This document shows positions 51,670 through 60,205 of a stretch of 64,000 nucleotides of DNA, in pieces (the stretch's first letter is position 1; each line of letters begins with the position of its first letter). Below the pieces are notes generated by a model. The model saw only the letters and a list, made by a program, of their open reading frames with translations, ran no database searches and had not been told where the DNA came from. The translations under genes were made by a program, and so were the position numbers. The DNA is from Arthrobacter sp. Y81 (GTDB lineage Bacteria > Actinomycetota > Actinomycetes > Actinomycetales > Micrococcaceae): assembly GCF_002929335.1 (NCBI RefSeq), contig NZ_PJIL01000010.1:117800-181799 (forward strand). The letters run 5' to 3'.

Positions 51670-51735
51670 ACTCTGCGTGTTGCCCCGGACCCCGGTGACT
51701 CCCCGTAATGGCGGACGTCACAGGAGGAATTACCG

Positions 51736-52191
51736 ATGCGAGGCAATCAAGCGTCTGGGTGCGCGTCCTTGCACCCGCACCACCAGTCCGGGCCGCTCGC
51801 TCCTGCGGCCCCGGCGCCCCCGTCGACTGCAGGACCCAACGACAGCCTCCCGATGCAGCTTGGCGTGAAACGGCGCCGCCCACCCGACCAGCGGCCCGAC
51901 GGCGTCGTGGACGCAACTGACCTTGATGCACTGCTGCTGGAAGAGATCGAGCGTCTCACGGCAGAGCTGAAGGGACTGGCCGCCCTCTACGCTTCGCTCC
52001 GGTCCGCCCCTTCAATCAGTGCCACTGCGCGAGCGGTCGATTTGGACCAATCCCTGGAGAGAATGGCCGCGAAAGCCCTCGACATCCAGATAGTGTCCCG
52101 GCACGCATTTCTCCGGAGGCAGTGGCCGAGCGAGCAGTCGGTCTGGGCAGGCGAATTCAATCAGGAATCCGAGTTAGGAAAAGCAGAATGA
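51736..52191 (+). CDS. Hypothetical protein
   Basis: A 151-residue protein with a His/Pro/Ala-rich N terminus (about 45 residues) and a helical C-terminal part (about 65-150: LDALLLEEIERLTAELKGLAALYASLRS...). A strong GGAGGA lies 8-13 bp before the ATG. The stop overlaps the next start by 4 bp. I do not recognise a family. Confidence 0.6.
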   Translation: MRGNQASGCASLHPHHQSGPLAPAAPAPPSTAGPNDSLPMQLGVKRRRPPDQRPDGVVDATDLDALLLEEIERLTAELKGLAALYASLRSAPSISATARAVDLDQSLERMAAKALDIQIVSRHAFLRRQWPSEQSVWAGEFNQESELGKAE

Positions 52192-52412
52192 TCAGCACCA
52201 TCGACGGCGGACGCGAATTTCTCATCGAAACCAATGACGCACATCGCCGTGACGAGTACCTGAACGCCGCAGTCGAAGCAGCGCTCCAATACGCGACGAA
52301 AGAGGGCAGGCACGGCATCTTGGTCACACGCCACGGCCACACTACTTTCACCGTGGCTGTCAGCGGAAAAGTCCCGTACGGGCAGACCTGGGAAGAAAAC
52401 AGCCCGCAGTGA
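52188..52412 (+). CDS. Small hypothetical protein
   Basis: A 74-residue protein (MISTIDGGREFLIETNDAHR ... ILVTRHGHTTFTVAVSGKVPYGQTWEENSPQ). The ATG at 52188 overlaps the upstream stop (ATGA), so the two are coupled; the frame is open upstream but overlaps the neighbour. It looks like a small mixed alpha/beta protein. No family recognised. Confidence 0.6.
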   Translation: MISTIDGGREFLIETNDAHRRDEYLNAAVEAALQYATKEGRHGILVTRHGHTTFTVAVSGKVPYGQTWEENSPQ

Positions 52413-52528
52413 CCCAACAGGTGCCCACGTCGCCAAATGTCTCCTCCCGAAACCCACAATGGCCCCGGGGGATCATGGCCACCTCCGGGGCAGTGGGTCA
52501 GGGCATTTGATGAGGCCCTGTTGGCCTG

Positions 52529-53242
52529 TTAGAGCCGTAGTACCCCGTTGATTACCGCGGTCGCCGTTTCTGGCAGGCTCCGGTTGTTGGAGCGTGCATG
52601 GCTGCGCAACCGTTTGAACGCCTCTTCCATGTCTACGCCCGCCGTGTGGGCTATGACACCTTTGGCCTGTTCAATGAGTACGCGGCTGTTCAGCGCGCTC
52701 TGCAACTGTTCGTTGACCAGAGCTGACTCCCTGATGGTGCGTTCCTGCAGGATGCTGATGGTCGCCACATCTGCCAGTGCCTGGCCGATGGACGAATCCT
52801 CCTGCGTGAGTGCGCCGGGGTTATCACCGAATAGGCCCATGGCTCCTATCGTGGTGCCTCGGACGCGCATGGGCACGGCCTGGACCGACCGGAATCCTTG
52901 GGAAAGAGCTGCGGTCCGGAACTCGGGCCATTTCCCGCCCATGGTCTCTATGTCCTCCACGACAACGATCCTTCCGGTCTGGTAGCACTCGACGCATGGA
53001 CCGTTGCCGGCCCGCAGCTGGAGTATTTCTACCAGTTGGCTTCGTTCGCTCGTGGACGCGACCACCTGCAGATGTCCGTGCGGATCGGCCAGCAACAAGC
53101 CCGCAGCCGAAGCGTCGAGCAGTTCAACAGACGACTCGACGAGTGCGTGCAACAGCTCGAGCATGTCGTAGTCGGCAACCAGCGTGTCCGTGATTCTGAC
53201 GAAGGCCGCGCTGACGCGCTCCGCGCGGCTTATGCTCACCAT
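52529..53242 (-). CDS. GAF-ANTAR regulatory protein (downstream copy)
   Basis: A 237-residue protein with a GAF sensor domain (about 15-160) and a C-terminal ANTAR RNA-binding domain (about 175-235: LQSALNSRVLIEQAKGVIAHTAGVDMEEAFKRLRSHARSNNRSL). ANTAR proteins stop transcription termination by binding paired RNA hexaloops. It is 9 bp downstream of another GAF-ANTAR gene, so they form an operon. The signal is unknown. Confidence 0.9.
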   Translation of the reverse strand: MVSISRAERVSAAFVRITDTLVADYDMLELLHALVESSVELLDASAAGLLLADPHGHLQVVASTSERSQLVEILQLRAGNGPCVECYQTGRIVVVEDIETMGGKWPEFRTAALSQGFRSVQAVPMRVRGTTIGAMGLFGDNPGALTQEDSSIGQALADVATISILQERTIRESALVNEQLQSALNSRVLIEQAKGVIAHTAGVDMEEAFKRLRSHARSNNRSLPETATAVINGVLRL

Positions 53243-53251
53243 GGGCTCATA

Positions 53252-53956
53252 TTACTGCAGCCCGGGGCGGCCGGGTGCCTCACGATGCGGAGCAAAACTA
53301 AGCCGGCCCTGCAATACCTCATCCGCCGTTTCACGCAACGTCCGGGCCTTGGCGAAAGCATGCGCGCGGAGCAGCAACAATGCCTCTGCCGCCGTAGTTC
53401 CTGCCTGGGCCAGAACCATCCCGGTAGCCTGGTGAATCTCCCTCCGGGACATCAGGGCTGTATCGACCGTGGGATCTGTGTCAGGTGAGTTCACGGACAG
53501 GACCCGACGAAGAAGATGCCATGCCGTCTCGTCGGCGATTACCGCTGCCGTTGACTGATCGGACGTGCTCAGACTCCCCGGCGTCGTACGGTGAAGTTCG
53601 ACCACACCCAGGTCCAAGGCCCCGACCTTAAGGGGGAAAACAAAGATCGCTGCCACCCCCGTCTTTTCGAGCGCCTTGCTGAGGACCGGCCACGAGTATG
53701 GAAGCGGGGAATGAACGTCGGGGACCAGCACCGGCAGCCGTGTCCGCGCGGCCTCCCATCGAGGACCTTCGCCAAGGTCAAACTGCAGCTCGTCAAGACG
53801 GGTTGCGATCGCGCCGCTGGAACATACAAGCGTTTCCGCGCTGGCCCCGCCGAACATGGACACGGCGGCCCCGTTGACCGGCAAGTGAAGCAGAAACGGG
53901 GCGCAAAGGTCCACGCCATCACTGCCATCCGGGACCGAAGGGGCGAAATCAGGCAT
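53252..53956 (-). CDS. GAF-ANTAR regulatory protein (upstream copy)
   Basis: A 234-residue protein with a GAF domain (about 25-155) and an ANTAR domain (about 165-220: RREIHQATGMVLAQAGTTAAEALLLLRAHAFAKARTLRETADEVL). The arrangement matches the neighbouring copy. It is the first gene of the pair. A dimer or hetero-dimer of the two copies is possible (inference). Confidence 0.9.
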   Translation of the reverse strand: MPDFAPSVPDGSDGVDLCAPFLLHLPVNGAAVSMFGGASAETLVCSSGAIATRLDELQFDLGEGPRWEAARTRLPVLVPDVHSPLPYSWPVLSKALEKTGVAAIFVFPLKVGALDLGVVELHRTTPGSLSTSDQSTAAVIADETAWHLLRRVLSVNSPDTDPTVDTALMSRREIHQATGMVLAQAGTTAAEALLLLRAHAFAKARTLRETADEVLQGRLSFAPHREAPGRPGLQ

Positions 53957-54149
53957 CAGTCCGTCCCCGCTCGACGAGTGCGGTCCTACTGGCGTGTCCA
54001 GCGTCCATTTTGAGCATCAGATCACTTCCCCCCGCCGCGGCAGAGCCCGATTGCACGCTGAACCGGAACAACTGGTTTACCGCTAAGAATAGTCCCCTCA
54101 CTCCGAGCCCGCAGGCCAGCCCGTGACAGGTGCACAAGGCGCTTGCCTT

Positions 54150-54395
54150 CTATCTGCGGCTGTTGGACCTTCGGCATGTTTCGACCATATGGGCCAGCAG
54201 GGCCCTTTCCGGAGCGCCGTGGTCGGCCACACACTGACGCAGCCGTTGCTTGACTTCGGCGAGGGCTGGATCAGGATCGGCCAGAATCCAATCGATTATT
54301 TCCTGTGACTGCACCGCTAAGCGCGATTCCCCGGACTCTGCAGGCAATGGAACAGCAGGGCCGTCGGGAGATGCGGAGTTTGATGTGAGTGGCAT
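54150..54395 (-). CDS. Small hypothetical protein upstream of the GAF-ANTAR pair
   Basis: An 81-residue protein (MPLTSNSASPDGPAVPLPAE ... QSQEIIDWILADPDPALAEVKQRLRQCVADHGAPERALLAHMVETCRRS), mostly helical in its second half. The ATG at 54395 has GGAAG at a suitable distance. The frame is open for longer upstream, with a poor start. It is 193 bp upstream of the GAF-ANTAR operon. Family not recognised. The gap 54396-54620 has no gene that I can see. Confidence 0.45.
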   Translation of the reverse strand: MPLTSNSASPDGPAVPLPAESGESRLAVQSQEIIDWILADPDPALAEVKQRLRQCVADHGAPERALLAHMVETCRRSNSRR

Positions 54396-54620
54396 TTTTT
54401 GCTTCCGGACGGCGGGCACGAACATTTGCGAAGCCAAGGTCCGGGGCTCACTAATGCAGTGTATGTCTGCAAAGAGGTTCGCGGAAGTGCTGTCGCGGAG
54501 TGCGGTTCGGCAACACGTCCCAACGGACGAATACGTCCCTAACTCCGATCCCCCTGCCAACGCGGGCACGCTGACAGTCACTGCTCTGGTGCAGGTTCGC
54601 CGCCCGTCCACGCGAACGGG

Positions 54621-55634
54621 TTAACGTGCGGGGATAGTTTCCGGATCGCGGGATTCGCGTTCCTTTTCGGTGATCTGGGCGATGGCGTGCCGCGCGCGGC
54701 GGACAAATCGGGCTGTGCGCCACGCACCGTAGGCGACGGCCAGAACGAGGAACAGTCCGGCGACTAAGAGTGGCCAGGGAGCGTAGACGACGCTGGTCTC
54801 GGATTGCTCTGTGCCGGCCTCGGAGGTGAAGGTGGCTGCTGCGGTGCCTGACTGAATAGCGGGAGCCTGTGCCAGACGGGCGTGAAGTTCGAGGGCGGAC
54901 CCGGGCAGCATGCTTTCGGGTGTGTCGAATTTCAGCTGGGTGTTCGCTCCGAGCCAGCTGCTGACATCGAGCGTGGCGGACGGGTGCAGGATGGTATTGC
55001 CGGTGTTGTTCAGGGGCAGGGTGAACGTCAGCGTGTCCCCGGTCTTCTGCCAGCTCAGGTCGCCGTGTTTGAGGGTGCTGACAGCGGTGCCTGCGACGTT
55101 GAGGTAGATGCGGACTCCCTGACGCTGGATGACGTCCAGGCGGACGGCAGTGTCTCCGTCGACGGTGGAGGTCTTGCCTTGGATCGGAGGGCTTTGGATG
55201 ATCAGCCCACCGGCGTAGTCTCCCGGTGGGGTTCCGGCGGGGACGCTGATCCTGAAGGGGACTTTTAGTTCTGAGTTCGCCGCAACAGTGATGTGGTCTT
55301 TGGCCAGTTGCACCCAGCCGCCTACGCCGGGGCGGGGCTCGTCCTGGTTGGCCAGCGCAAACGCACCTTGCGGGGTGCTGGTGGCATCAACCGGATAGTT
55401 GAGTAGCGTCACGGCTGTCGGAGTGTGGTTGGTGACGATCGCGGTTGCCTCGAGCGCTGCCCCCGGATAGAGGGAGATGTGGAAGAAGTCGGACTCGTTC
55501 GCAGGCCGGATTCCCAGAGCCCCGTTGTCGACCGCCGCCACCGGTCCGGAACCGGCAAGCAGACAAAGGGCCAGCGCCGCTGTCATCAGGGCGGTGGTCA
55601 GGGCCCGGCGGGGACGGGGAAAGGGAATCGTCAT
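54621..55634 (-). CDS. DUF916-like surface protein with C-terminal membrane anchor
   Basis: A 337-residue exported protein with a signal peptide (about 1-34, ends VAAVD), two beta-sandwich domains (about 40-155 and 160-280) of the DUF916/WxL-associated type, a C-terminal membrane helix (about 290-310) and a basic cytoplasmic tail (RTARFVRRARHAIAQ). ATG 55634 follows AAGGAC; the open frame extends further upstream but without a signal. Located directly downstream of the WxL-like protein gene, it probably anchors or chaperones that protein at the cell surface, as in Firmicutes WxL clusters. Confidence 0.75.
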   Translation of the reverse strand: MTIPFPRPRRALTTALMTAALALCLLAGSGPVAAVDNGALGIRPANESDFFHISLYPGAALEATAIVTNHTPTAVTLLNYPVDATSTPQGAFALANQDEPRPGVGGWVQLAKDHITVAANSELKVPFRISVPAGTPPGDYAGGLIIQSPPIQGKTSTVDGDTAVRLDVIQRQGVRIYLNVAGTAVSTLKHGDLSWQKTGDTLTFTLPLNNTGNTILHPSATLDVSSWLGANTQLKFDTPESMLPGSALELHARLAQAPAIQSGTAAATFTSEAGTEQSETSVVYAPWPLLVAGLFLVLAVAYGAWRTARFVRRARHAIAQITEKERESRDPETIPAR

Positions 55635-55847
55635 AGATAGTCCTTGGAACAGCAGCCGGATTGCCCGTTGCGGGGGGTGGGGCCGGCAAATTGAGCTGCA
55701 GACCTGGAACGCCGGCGTCCTGTGAACGACGGGAGGGAACGCGAAGGACCCAATGTGGTGGCTGTGCTTCGTCCAGGCTGGAGGCGCAACCGGCCGTCCG
55801 TCCTCCTCGGAGAGAACATCCGGCGGGCTGCACATCGAGCTGGGGCT

Positions 55848-56426
55848 CTAGGAGATGGTGTAGGTGAGGGTGGAGACGTAGGGCAGAAGAGCAGTGGACC
55901 CAACTGCGCCAAAGTAATTCGACCGGTAGGTGTTTGCGGGGACGGCCAGGCTGTATGTGGGCGTCAGCGCGTAGGTTCCTCTGTTGGCTCCCGCCGACGC
56001 CACGAGGGCCTGGGCCGACCCTGACATTGCCAGGGCCGGTGCACTGATGCCGGCGACAGGGTCGGCGCCGGACCCGGCGGTGACCGTGCCCGGGGTGATG
56101 GTCAGGTTGGAAACGGGGATGGTGCGTGCCGTTGTTTCAACGGTTCCGGCTGCACTGGTGGGGGCAGTGGCGGTGACCGACAACGTCCACGCTTGGCCTG
56201 TACCGCGGGAGTCTGAAATGCTCCACGGGGACGATGACGTTCCGGTGGCGGCTTTGTCGGTTCCGTCCAGAGTCACGCCGCTCAGGTTCGCCCCGGACGT
56301 GGTGGAGGTCAGGGATCCACCGGAAATGGTGGAATCGACCGTGTCCGCCGATGCAGCCGGAAGGACCGTGGTGAGCAGGATTCCGGCGGCGGCAAGGACG
56401 CCTGAGGCCTTGATGAGTTTGCGCAT
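55848..56426 (-). CDS. WxL-domain-like secreted surface protein
   Basis: A 192-residue exported protein with a Sec signal (about 1-27, ends ASA). The body is a beta-rich, Thr/Ser-rich domain with the WxL motif at W80-T-L82 (GQAWTLSVTAT) and a C-terminal YVSTLTYTIS like the second WxL sequence. ATG 56426 follows GGAGAAATCCC. WxL domains bind peptidoglycan non-covalently in Firmicutes; a similar role is inferred here. Its mRNA may carry the folded leader at 56500-56608. The DUF916-like gene follows, 213 bp away. Confidence 0.75.
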   Translation of the reverse strand: MRKLIKASGVLAAAGILLTTVLPAASADTVDSTISGGSLTSTTSGANLSGVTLDGTDKAATGTSSSPWSISDSRGTGQAWTLSVTATAPTSAAGTVETTARTIPVSNLTITPGTVTAGSGADPVAGISAPALAMSGSAQALVASAGANRGTYALTPTYSLAVPANTYRSNYFGAVGSTALLPYVSTLTYTIS

Positions 56427-56499
56427 GGGATTTCTCCAAAGGTGTTGTGGATACGCCAAGAGCACGGGCCGTGATGTGGCACGACAGAGTGATTGAGAT

Positions 56500-56608
56500 A
56501 CGCAAGACCGTGCCGGTGAAAATCGTACGGAATAGCGAGGATCCGAGGGCGGGTTGAACAACCCGCAGCTTCCCACATCCGGCCCGCAGATAGGCACTGG
56601 TCTTGCGT
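56500..56608 (-). ncRNA. Candidate structured leader of the WxL operon
   Basis: The minus strand can form a long stem: 5' ACGCAAGACC, bulged A, GTGCC pairs with GGCAC, GGTCTTGCGT across 78 nt (arms at 56500-56514 and 56593-56608). Inside is a 7-bp hairpin, GCGGGTT/AACCCGC (56549-56566), with other possible helices. It is 74 nt upstream of the WxL-like start. I cannot assign it to a riboswitch family. The rest of the 486-bp gap, 56609-56912, shows no gene. Confidence 0.45.
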
Positions 56609-56912
56609 GAGAGCAATAAGGAATTCGTTCTGTAGCCCCCACCATGAACGAACATCACCAACAACGAGGTGTATATGCGTCACTGTACGCTAGTCCCCGA
56701 CTACATCTCCCGCGGGTTGCCTCGCGGCACCTGTCGTCGGAGCATTGACGCAGGTCGGAGGCGGTTTCGCCGGTCGATCAAGGTTATCGCGGACCGGAAG
56801 CCCCGAACCGTCGTCTAAACTTTTCGAAGCATCATCGGTAATGGGGGCAGCCGATCATGGATTCCCCGTGCTATGAGCGCCATCGGCCAACAGGAACGGG
56901 AATATAAGAACT

Positions 56913-57878
56913 ATGAGTCACCCCAGTTACCCTCATTCGCCCCAGAATGACGCCGGAGCAGGAGCTCCCCCGATCCCGCCATCCAGCTTCGGCGGGCAGT
57001 ACCCGGGTGGACAGCAGGGCGGCTACCAGCCAGGACCCGGTCCGGGCCCCTATGGACACGTTCCCTACGCCAATGGTCCGGGGAAGTCCTTCGTGACCAC
57101 CTGGATTTTGTCCCTTCTCCTGGGCGGTCTGGGTGTGGACCGCTTTTACCTGGGCAAGATCGGCACCGGCATCGCCAAGCTGCTGACCGCCGGCGGATTC
57201 GGCATCTGGTCCATCGTGGACCTGATCATCACTCTGACCGGAAGCGCCAGGGACAAGGACGGCCGTCCGCTGGAAGGGTACCCGGAGAACAAGAAGATGG
57301 CATGGATCGTCACCGGCGTCGTCTGGGTCGTCGGCATGATCGTGGGAACCGTGGTCACGCTGGCAACCATTGCGTCCACCGCAGCCATGGTGGAGGAACT
57401 TCAGAAGTCCCCGGCAACACAGTCTGCCGCTGCAGAGGATCCCGCAGCTACCGAAGCGGCGCCCGCTCCGTCCTCGGGAACCGCCAACGATGCGAACTCC
57501 TTCGTGGTTACCGTGTCCGAGGGCAATACGGTGAAGGTCAGCGTCACTGACTCCGTCTATGTCACTGAGATTCCCACCCAGTCCTACATGAAGCCGAACA
57601 ATGGAGGCTTCCTCCTGGTGGAGGTCTCCTGGGAGACGCTGACCGGAACCAGCAGCTCCAACCCTGCAAACTTCGAGGCATACGATGCAGACGGCAAGGA
57701 AGGCGAACGTATCTACCTGGAGGAGGGGAGCCTGCCGACCGAAACGAACAGCGAAGTTGGGCAGGTCCACAGCGGGGTAATTGCGTTTGACATCAAAAAT
57801 GGTCCGACCACTATCGCGATCATGGATGACTTCGGCGACAAGGCATCGACCTTCACCCTGACGGCTCCGGTCGGTTAG
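56913..57878 (+). CDS. TM2-domain protein with C-terminal DUF4352-like domain
   Basis: A 321-residue membrane protein. A Pro/Gly/Tyr-rich N terminus (about 1-60) precedes a TM2 domain (about 60-105: GLGVDRFYLGKIGTGIAKLL with two helices), a third helix (about 130-155) and an extracytoplasmic beta-sandwich of DUF4352 type (about 195-320). TM2 and DUF4352 are common in actinobacterial envelope proteins; function unknown. A terminator follows. Confidence 0.85.
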   Translation: MSHPSYPHSPQNDAGAGAPPIPPSSFGGQYPGGQQGGYQPGPGPGPYGHVPYANGPGKSFVTTWILSLLLGGLGVDRFYLGKIGTGIAKLLTAGGFGIWSIVDLIITLTGSARDKDGRPLEGYPENKKMAWIVTGVVWVVGMIVGTVVTLATIASTAAMVEELQKSPATQSAAAEDPAATEAAPAPSSGTANDANSFVVTVSEGNTVKVSVTDSVYVTEIPTQSYMKPNNGGFLLVEVSWETLTGTSSSNPANFEAYDADGKEGERIYLEEGSLPTETNSEVGQVHSGVIAFDIKNGPTTIAIMDDFGDKASTFTLTAPVG

Positions 57879-57900
57879 TAGTCGGTCCTCGCCCGGCAAC

Positions 57901-57938
57901 AACCCGCGGCCCCGTTGTGGGGCGGTGGGTTTTTGTTT
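57901..57938 (+). terminator. Rho-independent terminator after the TM2 gene
   Basis: AACCCGCGGCCCC pairs with GGGGCGGTGGGTT with two mismatches around GTTGT, and is followed by TTTTTG TTTG on the plus strand. It lies 23 bp after the TM2 stop. Confidence 0.65.
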
Positions 57939-57967
57939 GTGCAATACGGGTGTCGTGTTGGCTCTGC

Positions 57968-58990
57968 TCAGGCGTGCCTGGGTGGGCCGCTGGATTCGCG
58001 GGGAATGAGTGTCGGCATGGCCCGGCGTATGTGAGGTTCCTTGCCTGGGTTGACGATGAGGTCGATGGCGGTGCCGGCGATCTGGTCGAGGGGGACGCGG
58101 ACGGAGGACAGGGGAGTCGGGAGCAGTGCCGAGAGCGGTATGTCGTTGTAGCCGACGAGCGCAAGGTCTGCTCCGACGGTGACGCGGGATCGGTGGGCGG
58201 CTGCCATGATCCCCATGGCGATGTTGTCATTGGCGGCGAACACGGCAGTCGGGCGCTTCCCGGCGTTTTTCGCCAGCAGGGTTTCCCCTGCCGTATATCC
58301 GTTTTCGATGCCGTAACCCGCGGCGATAAGCCACTCGTCCCGCGCGTCGATGCCTGCTTCTTCCATTGCCCGGCGGGCGCCGGCGAGCCGGGCGATGCCC
58401 GTGGAGGTGAAGACGGGACCGGTGACGACGGCGATGTCGCGGTGGCCAAGGTCGATGAGGTGGCGGACGGCCAGGTAGCCGCCTATTTCGTCGTCCCCCA
58501 GCGCTGACGGGCTCTCGCCGTCGGTGCGCAGCACCAGGGCGTGGGCCACGCCGCGTTTTCGCAGCAGCCGGGGGAGTTCGTCGTCGAGCCGGGCCGTGGC
58601 CAGGATGAGGCCGTCCACATTCCGGTCGAGGAGTGTTTCCGCTGCCCGGCGTTCGTCGTCGGGGTCGTCGCCGCTGGTGGCGACCATGGCGAAGTAGCCA
58701 CGGGCCGCTGCAGCACGTTCGAGTTCCTCGAACATCAATGCCATCACGGTGTCGCTCAAGCGTGGCACGAGCACTCCGAGCGTGCGGGTTTCGCCCCTGC
58801 GCAGGCTGGAGGCGAAGGAGTTCCTGCGGTATCCGAGCTCCTCGGCGACCTTGCGGACGTGCGCAGCTGCCGCGGACCGGGAGGCTGTGCCGCGCTCGTC
58901 CAGTGCGCGGCTGGCGGTCGAAAGACTCACCCCGCTGGCGGCCGCAACGTCCCTGAGGGTGACGTTCGTGCCTGGGGCAGCCGGTTCCAT
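57968..58990 (-). CDS. LacI-family regulator of the DHDPS-type/Nramp operon
   Basis: A 340-residue LacI repressor. The HTH (about 11-33, LRDVAAASGVSLSTASRALD) precedes a sugar-binding-type domain. ATG 58990 follows AGGAGAA; the frame is open to 59101 but without a ribosome site. It is divergent from the DHDPS-type gene; direct AAACGTTC repeats at 59086-59109 are its probable operator. The effector is presumably the aldolase substrate or product (inference). Confidence 0.92.
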   Translation of the reverse strand: MEPAAPGTNVTLRDVAAASGVSLSTASRALDERGTASRSAAAAHVRKVAEELGYRRNSFASSLRRGETRTLGVLVPRLSDTVMALMFEELERAAAARGYFAMVATSGDDPDDERRAAETLLDRNVDGLILATARLDDELPRLLRKRGVAHALVLRTDGESPSALGDDEIGGYLAVRHLIDLGHRDIAVVTGPVFTSTGIARLAGARRAMEEAGIDARDEWLIAAGYGIENGYTAGETLLAKNAGKRPTAVFAANDNIAMGIMAAAHRSRVTVGADLALVGYNDIPLSALLPTPLSSVRVPLDQIAGTAIDLIVNPGKEPHIRRAMPTLIPRESSGPPRHA

Positions 58991-59055
58991 GCGAATTCTC
59001 CTGTTCGGGGTGGTCTTAGTAGACACTCTATTTCCTCTTGTTCGGATCTTGCCCC

Positions 59056-59109
59056 TTGACAGTGACGTGGGCCACGTCGCAGAATGAAAACGTTCCCGCA
59101 AACGTTCTC
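59056..59109 (+). promoter_or_regulatory. Promoter with overlapping LacI-type operator
   Basis: TTGACA (59056-59061) and CAGAAT (59080-59085) are separated by 18 bp, a good sigma-70-like promoter. Directly downstream are two 12-bp repeats, GAAAACGTTCCC and GCAAACGTTCTC (59086-59109), each with a palindromic AACGTT core. A repressor there would block initiation. The divergent LacI gene is the likely regulator. Confidence 0.75.
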
Positions 59110-59153
59110 ACATTCTAGCGGGACTACCGATCCACAAGACAGAGGAAGCTCTC

Positions 59154-60089
59154 ATGACCATCGATCTTCGCGGGCTCGTTCCCGCACCCGTAACCCCGTT
59201 CAACCGCGACGGCAGCGTCGACGTCGACGCGATCCACCGCCTCGGTGCCTGGCTGGGCAGCGTTGAGGGCGTCAAAGGCCTCGTAGTCCTGGGCCACGCC
59301 GGCGAAGGAACCTTCCTGACCCAGGACGAGCAGGCACTCGTCATTCGCGCGTTCAAGGAATCGGTCAACGGCGAACTGCCGATCATCGCCGGCATCACCG
59401 GCGAGGGAAACATGGTCGCTGCCTTGGAAGCGAAGCGCGCGGTTGAGGCCGGCGCCGAAGCCGGCCTCGTCTACCCGTCCCACGGCTGGCTCCGCTTCGG
59501 CTACCAGAAGGGTGCCCCGCAGACCCGCTACAAGGAAATCTTCGAAACGTCCGGGCTGCCGCTGATCCTCTTCCAGTACCCGGACGCAACCAAGGCCACC
59601 TACGACCTGGAAACCCAGCTTGAGATCGCGGGCCAGGAAGGCGTGTTCGCCACCAAGAACGGCGTGCGCAACATGAAGCGCTGGGACACCGAAATCCCGG
59701 TCCTGCGGGCAGCCTATCCTGACCTGCAGATCCTCACCTGCCACGACGAGTACCTGCTGCACACCATGTTCGACGTCGACGGCGCACTGGTCGGCTACGG
59801 CGGACTCGCCCCCGAACCCCTCGTGGAACTGATCGCCGCCGGCAAGGCCAAGGACTACGCCGCGGCCCGTGCGATTCACGACCGCCTCCTGCCGGTGACC
59901 AAGAATGTCTACCACCGCGGATCCCACATGGAAGGCACCGTGGCACTCAAGGAAGGTCTGGTCGCCCGCGGCATCCTTGAGCACGCCACCGTCCGGCCTC
60001 CGCTGCTTCCCCTGGCCGAAGGTGCCGGCGATGAAATCGCCTTGGCCCTGAAATCCGCGAACCTGGGCAGCGTTACCGTTCCCGCCTGA
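59154..60089 (+). CDS. DHDPS/NAL-family aldolase or dehydratase
   Basis: A 311-residue TIM-barrel enzyme of the DapA superfamily. The Schiff-base lysine is in FATKNG (K168) and the tyrosine in FQYPD (Y142). The usual GTTGE phosphate/carboxylate loop is replaced by LGHAGEG (46-52), so it is not true dihydrodipicolinate synthase. Members cleave or dehydrate keto-acids such as keto-deoxy sugar acids. It is under LacI control and followed by an Nramp-like permease, suggesting a sugar-acid or keto-acid route. Substrate unknown. Confidence 0.85.
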   Translation: MTIDLRGLVPAPVTPFNRDGSVDVDAIHRLGAWLGSVEGVKGLVVLGHAGEGTFLTQDEQALVIRAFKESVNGELPIIAGITGEGNMVAALEAKRAVEAGAEAGLVYPSHGWLRFGYQKGAPQTRYKEIFETSGLPLILFQYPDATKATYDLETQLEIAGQEGVFATKNGVRNMKRWDTEIPVLRAAYPDLQILTCHDEYLLHTMFDVDGALVGYGGLAPEPLVELIAAGKAKDYAAARAIHDRLLPVTKNVYHRGSHMEGTVALKEGLVARGILEHATVRPPLLPLAEGAGDEIALALKSANLGSVTVPA

Positions 60090-60103
60090 TTTCCGGATCT
60101 CTC

Positions 60104-60133
60104 AAGGATGGCGGGCAACCGCCCGCCATCCTT
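60104..60133. terminator. Perfect 13-bp hairpin between the DHDPS-type and Nramp-like genes
   Basis: AAGGATGGCGGGC, AACC, then the exact inverted copy. No U-tract follows. It lies 15 bp after the aldolase stop and may reduce read-through or protect the aldolase mRNA. Confidence 0.6.
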
Positions 60134-60205
60134 ATCCAAATGCTTTATTCTCCAATAAGGTCAACGACGACCCCCAGCGCCGCAGCTGGAGAAGGAGGAC
60201 TCGCA

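Noticed and set aside
53949..54137. 62-codon minus-strand frame between the GAF-ANTAR gene and 54150
   Set aside because: It overlaps the GAF-ANTAR start, has no ribosome site and no recognisable features.
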